NCBI RefSeq assembly: GCF_018917525.1
Contig: NZ_JAHLOS010000017.1
Location: 18,490-82,489, forward strand
Reading direction: 5' to 3'
Length of the DNA: 64,000 bases
From: Enterococcus raffinosus
GTDB taxonomy: Bacteria > Bacillota > Bacilli > Lactobacillales > Enterococcaceae
Part shown: one piece after another, positions 54,161 to 62,496 of the stretch
How positions within the stretch are numbered: position 1 is the first letter of the stretch
Layout of the letters: the number at the start of each line of letters is the position of its first letter
Translations under genes and position numbers: made by a program
The notes under the pieces: generated by a model
Told to the model about the DNA's origin: nothing
What the model saw: the letters and a program-made list of their open reading frames with translations, nothing else
Databases searched by the model: none

Positions 54161-54475
54161 ATGTGGAAAGAAGTGATTCACCAAAAGACGGTCCAAAATA
54201 CGATTTTACGAAGTGGATTACGACTTTTGCAACAACAGTCTTGGTGCCAAAACAAGGAAAAAAGGGCATTGCTAGAGCTATCTGAGCAGCTTCAGCATGT
54301 GATGCAGCTACATTTAGAGACGGAGAATTTAGTCGTAGGTGTTCCCGGATTTGGGAAAGAAGTCACGCTATTAGAAGTAGCTGAACCAACATTTGTTCCG
54401 CATCATAAAATAGAACAAGTCGTCGAATCTGCCGCAGGGTATTTTATCAAGTTAAATGTAATAAAAACCATTTAA
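54161..54475 (+). CDS. Protein of unknown function (104 aa)
   Basis: No family recognised. The N-terminal half is helical and rich in Gln and Leu (LRLLQQQSW, LELSEQLQHVMQ). The C-terminal half is more beta-like (VVGVPGFGKEVTLLEV). It starts 10 bp after the interrupted gene with AGGAAA before the ATG, so it belongs to the same transcript. A terminator follows. Confidence 0.65.
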   Translation: MWKEVIHQKTVQNTILRSGLRLLQQQSWCQNKEKRALLELSEQLQHVMQLHLETENLVVGVPGFGKEVTLLEVAEPTFVPHHKIEQVVESAAGYFIKLNVIKTI

Positions 54476-54477
54476 AA

Positions 54478-54511
54478 GTAGTCGCACAGCTGTGCGGCTC
54501 TTTTTTTATTG
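54478..54511 (+). terminator. Terminator of the small unknown operon
   Basis: GTCGCACA/TGTGCGGC stem with a 2-nt GC centre, so probably a slightly shorter stem in practice, followed by seven T. Confidence 0.85.
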
Positions 54512-54542
54512 GAAATTATACTAGTACGGATTTTGAAGAGAA

Positions 54543-54596
54543 TTTCCACTTCAATGTGGAAAATAAAAAATTTAACTCGTTTAGAAAACGCTTTAT
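54543..54596 (+). promoter_or_regulatory. Operator palindrome and cre-like site before the cellobiose operon
   Basis: Perfect inverted repeat TTTCCAC-N6-GTGGAAA (54543-54562). Twenty bases on, AGAAAACGCTTTAT (54583-54596) resembles a cre site. The EIIA start is 34 bases further on. The palindrome is the best candidate site for the PRD regulator at 58387. Confidence 0.5.
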
Positions 54597-54629
54597 AGTT
54601 GGATTATAGAAAACGAGGAGGGAGTTTAC

Positions 54630-54965
54630 TTGGAAGAAGCACAAATGGGAACAGAAATGGATTCGATGGCCATCATTTTACATGCCGGCAATGCAAAAAG
54701 TGATTCATACGAAGCGCTGCAGGCAGTTAAACAAGGAGATTTTCAGACCTTTGAAGAAAAATATCAATCAGCTAAAACTGAAATTCGAATGGCTCATAAG
54801 GCGCATGCGGAGATGCTTCGTAGGCTTTCTGCTGAAGAGCGGATGGATGAGGTTGATTTGCTGCTGGTGCATGCAGAAGGGCATTTGACATCAACAGACA
54901 TCGCAGTGGATATGATCGGTGAATTTGGTGAGCTATATAAGTGGAAGGAGACTATTAATGGATAA
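54630..54965 (+). CDS. PTS EIIA, lactose/cellobiose type
   Basis: Phosphocarrier of 111 residues with the helical Lac-EIIA fold: MAIILHAGNAKSDSYEAL, AHKAHAEMLRRL and LLVHAEGHLTSTDIAVDM, whose histidine(s) (81 and 85) include the phospho-acceptor. TTG start with GAGGAGGG eight bases upstream. It overlaps the glucosidase gene by 8 bases. EIIB and EIIC are encoded beyond the glucosidase. Confidence 0.92.
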   Translation: MEEAQMGTEMDSMAIILHAGNAKSDSYEALQAVKQGDFQTFEEKYQSAKTEIRMAHKAHAEMLRRLSAEERMDEVDLLLVHAEGHLTSTDIAVDMIGEFGELYKWKETING

Positions 54966-56352
54966 AAACTTTTTATGGGGCGGCGCGACAGCTTCTTATC
55001 AATGCGAGGGTGCATGGGATGTAGATGGAAAGGTCGAATCAATGTGGGATCGCTATTTACATGAGAACGATCTGGAAAATGGCGATGTTGCCAGTGACCA
55101 TTACCATCGTTTTGAAGAGGATATTCGGATGATGAAGGAAGGCGGACAGAATTCGTATCGCTTTTCACTTTCGTGGCCGCGTATCATTAAAAATAAAGAA
55201 GGCGAAATCAACGAAAAGGGAATCGCCTTCTATCAACGATTATTAGATGCTTGTCATAAATACGATATCGAACCATTCGTGACGATCTATCATTGGGATC
55301 TTCCTCAATATTGGGAAGAAGAAGGCGGCTGGCTGAATAATAAAGTGGCTTACGCTTTTGAGCATCTTGCACAGGTTTGCTTCGAGCATTTTGGAGATAA
55401 GGTACGCAACTGGACAACCTTTAATGAACCGAAATGGTTTATCGCAAATGGCTACTTTATCGGCAACTATCCTCCGGGACTTCAGGATGTCCAGAAAACA
55501 ATGGTCGGAGCATACAATGTCATGCTAGCTAGTGCCTTAGGTGTACGAGCGTTCAGAGAAGGAAATTATCAAGGGCAAATCGGAATCGTTCATAGCTATA
55601 CACCAGTTAATGGGGTCGATGATACGATCGAAACAAGGGTCGCGATGCGCTATGCGGATAATTATTGCAATAACTGGATTTTAGATACGGCTGCTCTAGG
55701 TGAGTTCCCGATTGATCTAGTAGCTAAGCTGGCGGAAGATTATGATATCAGCTTCATGAAAACCGAAGAACTGAGAATCATCAAAGAAAATACCGTCGAT
55801 TTTATCGGATTAAACTATTATGCACGCACATTAGTGAAACCATATACCGGAGGCGAAACACAGTTGGTGTTCAATCATTCCGGGAAAAAAGGTGAGAGTA
55901 AAGTTGTTATTAAAGGTTGGTTTGAACAGGTGAAGGACCCTAACAGTGAATTTACTGCATGGGATACTGAAATCTATCCAAAAGGCTTACAGGATGGCTT
56001 GCTTGAAGCATGGGATCGCTATCACTTGCCGATCTATGTGACTGAAAATGGAGTTGGTGTCAGAGAAGATGTGACCGTCGATCAAGTAAACGATGATTAT
56101 CGAATTTCATTTATGAATGATCACATTAACGCTATTATGAATGCGATGGATCAAGGCGTGGATATTCGCGGCTACTATGCGTGGGCGTCGTTTGACTTAT
56201 ACTCATGGAAAAATGGTGTAGAGAAACGCTATGGCTTAGTTGCAGTTGATTTTGAAAAGGAACAAATCAGAAAACCAAAAGCTTCCTATTATTGGTTCAA
56301 GGACATCATTGAAAGCAATGGTGAGAAAATCCAAAGAAGAGCGTTTGAATAG
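54958..56352 (+). CDS. 6-phospho-beta-glucosidase, GH1 family
   Basis: Hydrolyses phosphorylated beta-glucosides such as cellobiose 6-phosphate delivered by the PTS. The GH1 start FLWGGATASYQCEGAW is present, with the acid/base Glu157 in TFNEPKWF and the nucleophile Glu363 in YVTENGVG. GYYAWASFDLYSWKNG lies near the C terminus. I chose the ATG at 54958 with GGAAGGAG upstream; an earlier start overlaps EIIA more deeply. The product is 464 residues, slightly shorter than many BglA proteins. The gene order EIIA-GH1-(repeat)-EIIB-EIIC-regulator is coherent. Confidence 0.93.
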   Translation: MDKNFLWGGATASYQCEGAWDVDGKVESMWDRYLHENDLENGDVASDHYHRFEEDIRMMKEGGQNSYRFSLSWPRIIKNKEGEINEKGIAFYQRLLDACHKYDIEPFVTIYHWDLPQYWEEEGGWLNNKVAYAFEHLAQVCFEHFGDKVRNWTTFNEPKWFIANGYFIGNYPPGLQDVQKTMVGAYNVMLASALGVRAFREGNYQGQIGIVHSYTPVNGVDDTIETRVAMRYADNYCNNWILDTAALGEFPIDLVAKLAEDYDISFMKTEELRIIKENTVDFIGLNYYARTLVKPYTGGETQLVFNHSGKKGESKVVIKGWFEQVKDPNSEFTAWDTEIYPKGLQDGLLEAWDRYHLPIYVTENGVGVREDVTVDQVNDDYRISFMNDHINAIMNAMDQGVDIRGYYAWASFDLYSWKNGVEKRYGLVAVDFEKEQIRKPKASYYWFKDIIESNGEKIQRRAFE

Positions 56353-56364
56353 AATACTGCAATT

Positions 56365-56518
56365 TGAAAAAGGATGCCAGTCCAACTTTTCCCAGTCTGT
56401 TTAGCTAGTGATAAAAAAATAGCATCAAAATCAACAAAAAGCATGGAACAACATAGTTGGATGGTATACGGCATGAAAATCAGATTTATTTTCTAAAAGG
56501 AAAATAAATCCATTAATC
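56365..56518. repeat. Tandem repeat unit E1 (154 bp)
   Basis: First of two near-identical head-to-tail units between the glucosidase and EIIB genes. It contains AGGATGCCAGTCC, GTTTAGC, GGTATACGGCATG and an 8-bp hairpin TTATTTTC/GAAAATAA (56486-56507). Confidence 0.85.
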
Positions 56519-56670
56519 TGAAAAAGGATGCCAGTCCAACTTTTCCCAGTCTGTTTAGCTAGTGATAAAAAATAGCATCAAAATCAACAAAAAGCATGGA
56601 ACAACATAGTTGGATGGTATACGGCATGAAAATCAGACTTATTTTCTGAAGGAAAATAAATCCATTAATC
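56519..56670. repeat. Tandem repeat unit E2 (152 bp)
   Basis: Second unit, identical to E1 except for a shortened A-run, one further single-base deletion and two substitutions near the hairpin. The unit end runs into the EIIB ribosome binding site. Confidence 0.85.
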
Positions 56671-56691
56671 TGAATAAGGAGAGACGAGAAA

Positions 56692-56982
56692 ATGAAAAAA
56701 ATCATGTTGGTTTGTAACGCGGGAATGTCAACCGGGATGTTAGCGAAAAAAATTGAAGCAGCGTCAGATCATACTTTAGAAGTCAGTGCCTATAGTGAAT
56801 CGGAATATCAAGATTTTCTAGAGGGGGTGGATCTTGTATTGATCGGTCCGCAAATTCGCTTCTTAAAGCCTCAGATTGAAGCAGCGGTTGATGTACCGGT
56901 TGAGGCGATCTCACCAATGAAATACGGAATCATGGATGGCAAAGGCGTGTATGAGGATATCAAGAAATTGATTGGAGGATAA
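56692..56982 (+). CDS. PTS EIIB, cellobiose type
   Basis: 96-residue phosphocarrier with the active-site Cys8 in MLVCNAGMSTGMLAKKI, the P-loop-like start of Lac/Cel EIIB. IGPQIRFLKPQIE in the middle is family-typical. AAGGAGAG precedes the ATG. Six base pairs separate it from EIIC. Confidence 0.93.
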   Translation: MKKIMLVCNAGMSTGMLAKKIEAASDHTLEVSAYSESEYQDFLEGVDLVLIGPQIRFLKPQIEAAVDVPVEAISPMKYGIMDGKGVYEDIKKLIGG

Positions 56983-56988
56983 GTAGTC

Positions 56989-58293
56989 ATGGGATTTAGT
57001 ACATTTAGCGATACGATGGATAAATACATCTCACCATTAGCAAATAAATTGAGTCAGCAACGCCACTTAAAGGCTACCCGAGATGCCTTTATGTCTATGC
57101 TGCCGATCACCTTGTTTGGATCGATTCCGATTATTTTGAATGCACCGCCAGTGACTGAAGATACGAAAAATGGGTTTCTGCTGGCTTGGGCAAGCTTTGC
57201 TGAGAAAAACGGCTTGGTTTTGAACTGGATCAGCGGTGTGACCTTGAGTGCCATGGCGTTGTTTATCTGCGTAGGAGTGACGTATTTCTTGTGTCGCCAC
57301 TATAAAGAAGATGTTTTGCGACCAATGATGTTTGCTCTAGTTGGTTTCCTAATGCTAGTATTGACGCCATTGAAAATGGGCTGGGACGGCAAAGAAGTTG
57401 AAATCAGCTTTTTGGATGGCCGAGGAATCTTGCTGTCACTGTTTGTGGCGATCGTTACAGTAGAAGGTTATCACTGGATGCGCAAAAGAAATATAGGACG
57501 GATCAAGATGCCGGATAGTGTTCCTGCGTCCCTTTCAGAGACGTTTGCTGCCTTAGTTCCTGGGTTGATTCTAATGACGTTCTTTTCAGTGATCTTCATC
57601 ATTTTCCATGCCTTTGATACGACAGCCGTTCAATTCTTGTATAATATTATGGCGCCGAGCTTCAAGGCTGCCGACAGCTTACCGTTTACCATCATCAGTG
57701 TCTTTTTGATTCATTTGTTCTGGTTCTTTGGTATTCACGATGCGGCCTTGGCCGGAATTTTAGGACCGATCCGCGATGGCAATCTATCGATTAATGCGGC
57801 GGAAAAAATGGCGGGTGCTGATCTAAGCAATATTTTCACGACACCTTTTTGGACTTATTTCGTCATTATCGGCGGTTCAGGTTCTGTGTTAGCCTTAGCC
57901 TTTTTAATGATGCGTTCGAAGTCTAAGCAGTTGAGCACGGTTGGGAAAATCGGTTTGATTCCTTCCTTCTTTGGGATTTCTGAACCAATGATTTTTGGGA
58001 CGCCGTTAATGCTAAACCCGATTTTCTTCTTCCCGTTCATCTTTACTTCGGTTTTTAATGCGGTTGTCACCTATCTATGTATGTCCTGGGGAATCGTTGG
58101 AAAAACCTTCGCCGTCTTTTCTTGGCAAATGCCGTCACCGATTGGGGCATTTTTATCTACGATGGATTGGCGAGCAGTTGTTCTAGTTTTGATTTTAATT
58201 GTTCTTGATGGGATCATGTACTATCCATTCCTGAAAGTCTACGAGAAAAATCTCGTTCAACTAGAAAAAGAGAGCGAGTCAGAATCAGCATGA
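56989..58293 (+). CDS. PTS EIIC, cellobiose type
   Basis: Membrane permease of 434 residues with about ten hydrophobic segments. Family parts are RHLKATRDAFMSMLPITLFGSI at the N terminus (residues 25-46), WFFGIHDAALAGILGPI in the middle and GISEPMIFGTPLMLNPI, which contributes the substrate site. Together with the EIIA, EIIB and GH1 products it forms a complete beta-glucoside uptake system. Ends in a Glu/Ser-rich tail. Confidence 0.93.
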   Translation: MGFSTFSDTMDKYISPLANKLSQQRHLKATRDAFMSMLPITLFGSIPIILNAPPVTEDTKNGFLLAWASFAEKNGLVLNWISGVTLSAMALFICVGVTYFLCRHYKEDVLRPMMFALVGFLMLVLTPLKMGWDGKEVEISFLDGRGILLSLFVAIVTVEGYHWMRKRNIGRIKMPDSVPASLSETFAALVPGLILMTFFSVIFIIFHAFDTTAVQFLYNIMAPSFKAADSLPFTIISVFLIHLFWFFGIHDAALAGILGPIRDGNLSINAAEKMAGADLSNIFTTPFWTYFVIIGGSGSVLALAFLMMRSKSKQLSTVGKIGLIPSFFGISEPMIFGTPLMLNPIFFFPFIFTSVFNAVVTYLCMSWGIVGKTFAVFSWQMPSPIGAFLSTMDWRAVVLVLILIVLDGIMYYPFLKVYEKNLVQLEKESESESA

Positions 58294-58300
58294 TGTTATA

Positions 58301-58336
58301 ATAAAGCGTAGAGGGTTGAGTCTTCTATGCTTTTAT
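58301..58336 (+). terminator. Terminator-like hairpin after the cellobiose EIIC gene
   Basis: AGCGTAGA/TCTATGCT (one G-U pair) extended by AAA/TTT, loop of 11 nt. The T tract is short, so readthrough into the regulator is possible. Confidence 0.65.
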
Positions 58337-58386
58337 TGGGGTAATTAATAAAGCAAAAGCCACTTATTTTACAGGAGGGATCCCTA

Positions 58387-60243
58387 GTGAATATTTCTCA
58401 CAGGCAAGAAAAAATTCTAGAGAAATTGTCCCTAAATCAACAACCTTCTACTGCGGGACAGTTGTCAAAAGAGCTGGGTGTTTCTTCGAAGACGATACGG
58501 AATGATATTCAACAACTAAACCAACTTTCGGAGCTGCCGCTTGTTCTTTCAAAGGCGGGAGCAGGTTTTTTTTTAAATCCTGAGAATACCTTGTTTCAAC
58601 AAGTAAAACTGGAAAAACAACCCGCTAATATTTCTTTTGAATTGCTGGCACGATTGTTGGATCAAAAGGCTTGTGACTTTTACGAATTAGCAGATGAGTT
58701 TTTTATCAGTGAATCCACCCTTGATCGAATGGTCAAAGAATTGAATGCTTTGATCGCTAAAAATGATCAGCGGCTTTTGATTAAGCGAAAGCAAAATCAA
58801 TTATTTATCGAAGGCGATGAAGCTGCTAAACGTCGGATTTTTACGTTATTTTTAAATCAGGAAATCGAGACGAACAAGTTAAGTTTAGACAATTATTCGG
58901 ATTACTTTGAGGAAATTGATTTAGCGAAATTATCTAAAACGGTTGTTCAAGTTCATCAAGAAGAGGGCTTTGCCATCAATGATTTTTCGACGATTTCATT
59001 TATTTTGCATCTCGCGGTATTGTTAGAGCGAGTGAGCAAAAAAAGCTATTTGAATGCTTCTCAGAGCGTATTGGAAAAGAACCAGAGCTGGCAGTTGACG
59101 CTGGCGATGGTCAAACGCTTAGAAGAGAGCTTTGATGTTGAGATCCCGGAAAAAGAATATGCCTATATTTATCGTCTCTATTCTGGTTCGATTGTTTCTG
59201 ACGAGGATTTAGCCGACAAGGAGTTAAAAACGGTTATTGAAAGCTTACTGGCCAGTATTGATTCGATTTTTTTGATTGATTTTACTCAAGACGAGAAAAT
59301 CAATGACTACCTATTGACGCATGTTTCGGCTTTATACAAGCGTTCTGCCCATCAGCAATATTTAGTGAATCCATTATTGGATGAAATCAAAAGCAAGTTT
59401 CCTTTCGTGTATAACGTAAGTGTGTATGCGTCGGGATTTCTTCAAGAGAAGCTAGACATTCAATTTCCAGAAGACGAAGTGGCCTATCTTTCCTTGCATT
59501 TTCTTTCAGCTTTGGAAAATATTCGTGCCCATAAGAAAAAGCGAATTTTACTAGTCTCACCTTATGGCGTAGGAAATCAACGAGTCGTAAGGAATCAGTT
59601 GAATAAGATCCAAGACTTCGATATCGAGTTGTCTGTTGCCGAATCGATTTTTGCTGTGACAAGTGAAATAACTGAAGACAAATCGATGATTTTAACAACG
59701 GAGCCTTTGGAGCTGAAAACAACCATTCCGATCTATCGTTATGAAGCCTTTTTGACAGAGGCTGATTTGGAAAAAATCCAGCAGATCTTGATCGCAGAAA
59801 ATCAAACGCCCTCTGTTTTAGCGACATTTCTCAAGGAAGAGTTATTTTTCCCGCAAAAAGAGTTTGCCAATAGAGAAGAAGTGATTCAATTTCTTTGTCA
59901 GGAATTATACCAAAAAGATTACTGCGAGAAGGATTATGTGGAAAAGGTCTTAAAGCGCGAGGCACTATCTAGTACGGCGTTTGGCGATTTTTACGCGCTG
60001 CCCCATGCTATCAAACGTGAAGCGAAGAAAAATGCGGTAGCGATCTGCTCATTGGCAAAACCAGTGCAGTGGAAGGAAAAGAAGGTTAAGCTGGTTTTGC
60101 TGTTGGCGCTTAAGGAGGAACGGGATAATTCCTTTGAACAGCTGTTTGAAGAACTCGTACAGATGTTGAGCGATGCTTCTCAGGTGAAAAAACTGGCGAA
60201 GCAAACCACGTTTCGAGATTTTATGGAGCTTTGCCCAAATTGA
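58387..60243 (+). CDS. PRD-domain regulator of the cellobiose operon (LicR-like)
   Basis: Transcriptional activator of 618 residues controlled by PTS phosphorylation. The N-terminal helix-turn-helix is TAGQLSKELGVSSKTIRNDIQQ. Two PRDs cover about residues 170-390. An EIIB-like domain (ILLVSPYGVGNQRVV) lacks the usual Cys, and a C-terminal EIIA-like domain has FYALPHAIKRE with the phospho-His. GTG start, with AGGAGGG eight bases upstream. It lies downstream of the PTS genes it probably controls; a bidirectional terminator follows. Confidence 0.88.
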   Translation: MNISHRQEKILEKLSLNQQPSTAGQLSKELGVSSKTIRNDIQQLNQLSELPLVLSKAGAGFFLNPENTLFQQVKLEKQPANISFELLARLLDQKACDFYELADEFFISESTLDRMVKELNALIAKNDQRLLIKRKQNQLFIEGDEAAKRRIFTLFLNQEIETNKLSLDNYSDYFEEIDLAKLSKTVVQVHQEEGFAINDFSTISFILHLAVLLERVSKKSYLNASQSVLEKNQSWQLTLAMVKRLEESFDVEIPEKEYAYIYRLYSGSIVSDEDLADKELKTVIESLLASIDSIFLIDFTQDEKINDYLLTHVSALYKRSAHQQYLVNPLLDEIKSKFPFVYNVSVYASGFLQEKLDIQFPEDEVAYLSLHFLSALENIRAHKKKRILLVSPYGVGNQRVVRNQLNKIQDFDIELSVAESIFAVTSEITEDKSMILTTEPLELKTTIPIYRYEAFLTEADLEKIQQILIAENQTPSVLATFLKEELFFPQKEFANREEVIQFLCQELYQKDYCEKDYVEKVLKREALSSTAFGDFYALPHAIKREAKKNAVAICSLAKPVQWKEKKVKLVLLLALKEERDNSFEQLFEELVQMLSDASQVKKLAKQTTFRDFMELCPN

Positions 60244-60292
60244 AAAACAACCGTCAGGACCCATTTATACTGGAGCTTGACGGTTGTTTTAG
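60242..60292. terminator. Bidirectional terminator, PRD regulator/nupC
   Basis: AAAACAACCGTCA/TGACGGTTGTTTT perfect 13-bp stem with a 21-nt loop, shared by convergent genes. Confidence 0.9.
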
Positions 60293-61468
60293 TTAAAAGA
60301 TCAAACCTGTAATAATGGCGCTCAAGAAGCTGACCAGACTGGCGCTTAGCAAGATTTTCAACCCATGTTTAGCAACTAAATTGCCTTTTTCTTCATTCAA
60401 GCCCTTCATGGCCCCGGAAATGATTCCAATGGATGAGAAGTTGGCGAAGGAAACTAAGAAAACAGAGATGATCGCGGTTGTGCGAGGGGAGAAGTCCCAG
60501 CTGCCTTTGGCTAATTCTGTCATGGCAACAAACTCATTTGTCACCAGTTTCGTAGCCATCAAGCTTCCTGCATCGACTGCTTCATTCCAAGGAATTCCAG
60601 TAATGAACGCTAATGGAGCGAAGACATAGCCTAAAATTTCTTGGAAGGTTAAACCTGTGAGCTTAGAGAAAATAAAATTGATCATTGCGATCAACGCCAC
60701 AAAGCCGATCAACATCGCTGCCACAGTGATTGCTACATGGAATCCGTCCAAGATATATTCTCCCAACATTTGAAAGAAGGTTTGCTCCTTATCCTCTTCA
60801 ATCACCAATTCGTCATCTGCCAATTGATAGGGGTTAATGATCGATGCGATGATGAAGCCGCCGAATAAATTCAATACAAGCGCAGTGATTACATAACGCG
60901 GCTGGATCAAGGCCATGTAGGAGCCAACGATCGACATCGAAACCGTAGACATCGCTGAGATACTCATGGACGTCAAACGCTGTTCAGACAAAGAAGGCAG
61001 TTCCTTTTTAATGGAAATAAAGACTTCTGACTGACCTAAAATCGCTGAAGCAATTCCGTTGTAGGATTCCAGTTTACCCATGCCATTGATTTTGCTAAGA
61101 GCTAAACCGATTCCTCTCATAAACAGCGGCAAAATCTTCACGTATCGCAAAATCCCGATGATCGCAGAAATGAAGACGATCGGCATCAAGACATTTAGGA
61201 AGAAAGGGAAGCTGCCTTTGTTGGCGATTCCGCCAAAAACAAAATCAACCCCAGAGCCAGCAAACTGCAGCAGTGCATCAAACACACCGGCTAAACTACT
61301 AACAATCGTTGTTCCTGCAGTTGTTCGCAATAAAATAAAACCTAGTAAAAATTGCAGGATCAGCATGATCACAATCGGAGAATAACGAATCTTTTTCCGA
61401 TCACTGCTAATCACGAAGCTCAATGCTAAAACAAGAACCAACCCAATAATACCCATAATAAAATGCAA
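60293..61468 (-). CDS. nupC: NupC-type concentrative nucleoside transporter
   Basis: Ion-coupled nucleoside importer of the CNT family, 391 residues with about ten membrane segments. The family motifs GQSEVFISIKKELPSL and TKLVTNEFVAM are both complete, as is the C-terminal FANFSSIGIISGAMKGLNEEKG. The start is TTG at 61468, with AGGAG seven bases upstream; the ATG four codons later is too far from that site. It is divergent from the GntR/RCK_C regulator gene, with 212 bp between the starts. Confidence 0.93.
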   Translation of the reverse strand: MHFIMGIIGLVLVLALSFVISSDRKKIRYSPIVIMLILQFLLGFILLRTTAGTTIVSSLAGVFDALLQFAGSGVDFVFGGIANKGSFPFFLNVLMPIVFISAIIGILRYVKILPLFMRGIGLALSKINGMGKLESYNGIASAILGQSEVFISIKKELPSLSEQRLTSMSISAMSTVSMSIVGSYMALIQPRYVITALVLNLFGGFIIASIINPYQLADDELVIEEDKEQTFFQMLGEYILDGFHVAITVAAMLIGFVALIAMINFIFSKLTGLTFQEILGYVFAPLAFITGIPWNEAVDAGSLMATKLVTNEFVAMTELAKGSWDFSPRTTAIISVFLVSFANFSSIGIISGAMKGLNEEKGNLVAKHGLKILLSASLVSFLSAIITGLIF

Positions 61469-61650
61469 AAAATCACTCCTAAATCAAAAATAATCTGACA
61501 CAGCTTAGCTTATTTTTAAAATTTTTGCGAAAGATAGCCTCTCAAAAAAAGCCTCTATGAACAAATTCTAAAAACGAAAGCACTAACAACCTCATTTTCG
61601 CTACTTTGTGATGATTACAGCTTTTCCTAAAAAAATATGCTATGCTTGAA

Positions 61651-61660
61651 CAGAATTCTG
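61651..61660. promoter_or_regulatory. CAGAATTCTG palindrome before the GntR/RCK_C gene
   Basis: Perfect 10-bp palindrome 20 bases before the ATG, next to a TATGCT -10-like box. Possible autoregulatory operator; tentative. Confidence 0.3.
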
Positions 61661-61680
61661 CAGAAAAATGAGGGATCGAA

Positions 61681-62328
61681 ATGGATGGGGAAAACAAGAA
61701 GCGGGTCTTACTGCCGCGCTATCAGCAAGTGGCAGTAGAGATCGCTGAACGGATCGCTGACCAGCGGTACCAGGTGGGAGAAAAAATTCACGCACGATCA
61801 ACGCTAGCAAGTAATTTTAATGTTTCTCCTGAGACGGCGCGCAAGGCGATTAATGTATTGGTGGATCTTGGAATTATGGAAGTGCGGCATGGCAGCGGCG
61901 CATATGTCCTATCACGGGAAAAAGCCAAAGTCTATTTTGAAAAATATCAAGATGTTCAATCAGTTCAAGAAATCAAAAATGAGCTTCAGGATAGTGTTGA
62001 AAAACAGAAAAAAGAATTAGAGCATGTGAGCCAGCTCTTGAATCAGCTGTTAGCTCAGACTAAACGGGTTCATAATGTTGCCCCTTTCGTTCCTTATGAA
62101 TTGACGTTGACCGATCAGGCAATCCATTTGGATAGTACGGTCAATGACCTAAATATTTGGCACGAGACTGGTGCTACGATTATTGCGATCCAACAAAAGG
62201 ATGAGTTGTTATTATCCCCTGGACCGTATGCGAAAATTTGTGCTGGTGATACGCTGTTTTTTGTTGGTGACGAGTTGGTATTGCAGCGAATGCAGCATCT
62301 GTTTTATCCAGAAAATGGTGCTAACTAA
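61681..62328 (+). CDS. GntR-family regulator with C-terminal RCK_C domain (BusR-like)
   Basis: The N-terminal winged helix spans about residues 10-80 (LPRYQQVAVEIAERIADQRYQVG, ARSTLASNFNVSPETARKAINVL, HGSGAYVL). A coiled-coil stretch lies at about 95-125. The C-terminal RCK_C/TrkA_C domain (about 135-212) contains GATIIAIQQKDELLLSPGPYAKICAGDTLFFVG. This architecture is that of BusR, the c-di-AMP-binding repressor of osmolyte uptake in lactococci and streptococci. The 215-residue length agrees. No betaine transporter is next to it; the divergent neighbour is nupC. Its target is therefore uncertain. Confidence 0.85.
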   Translation: MDGENKKRVLLPRYQQVAVEIAERIADQRYQVGEKIHARSTLASNFNVSPETARKAINVLVDLGIMEVRHGSGAYVLSREKAKVYFEKYQDVQSVQEIKNELQDSVEKQKKELEHVSQLLNQLLAQTKRVHNVAPFVPYELTLTDQAIHLDSTVNDLNIWHETGATIIAIQQKDELLLSPGPYAKICAGDTLFFVGDELVLQRMQHLFYPENGAN

Positions 62329-62335
62329 ATTACTT

Positions 62336-62369
62336 GTAAAAGAACCAGTGAAATGGTTCTTTTTTGTTT
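62336..62369 (+). terminator. Terminator after the GntR/RCK_C gene
   Basis: Perfect 10-bp stem AAAAGAACCA/TGGTTCTTTT with a 6-nt loop and T tail. Confidence 0.92.
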
Positions 62370-62496
62370 AGCCAGCCATCAAATTGTTAAGAAATAATAG
62401 CGCTTTCTCAAGTTAGGAGTATATCTTTTTACTAATTAAATGTGACGTGAGAGACTTTGTCTACTAACAATTTTAGCGAAATGGAGGATTTTAAGT

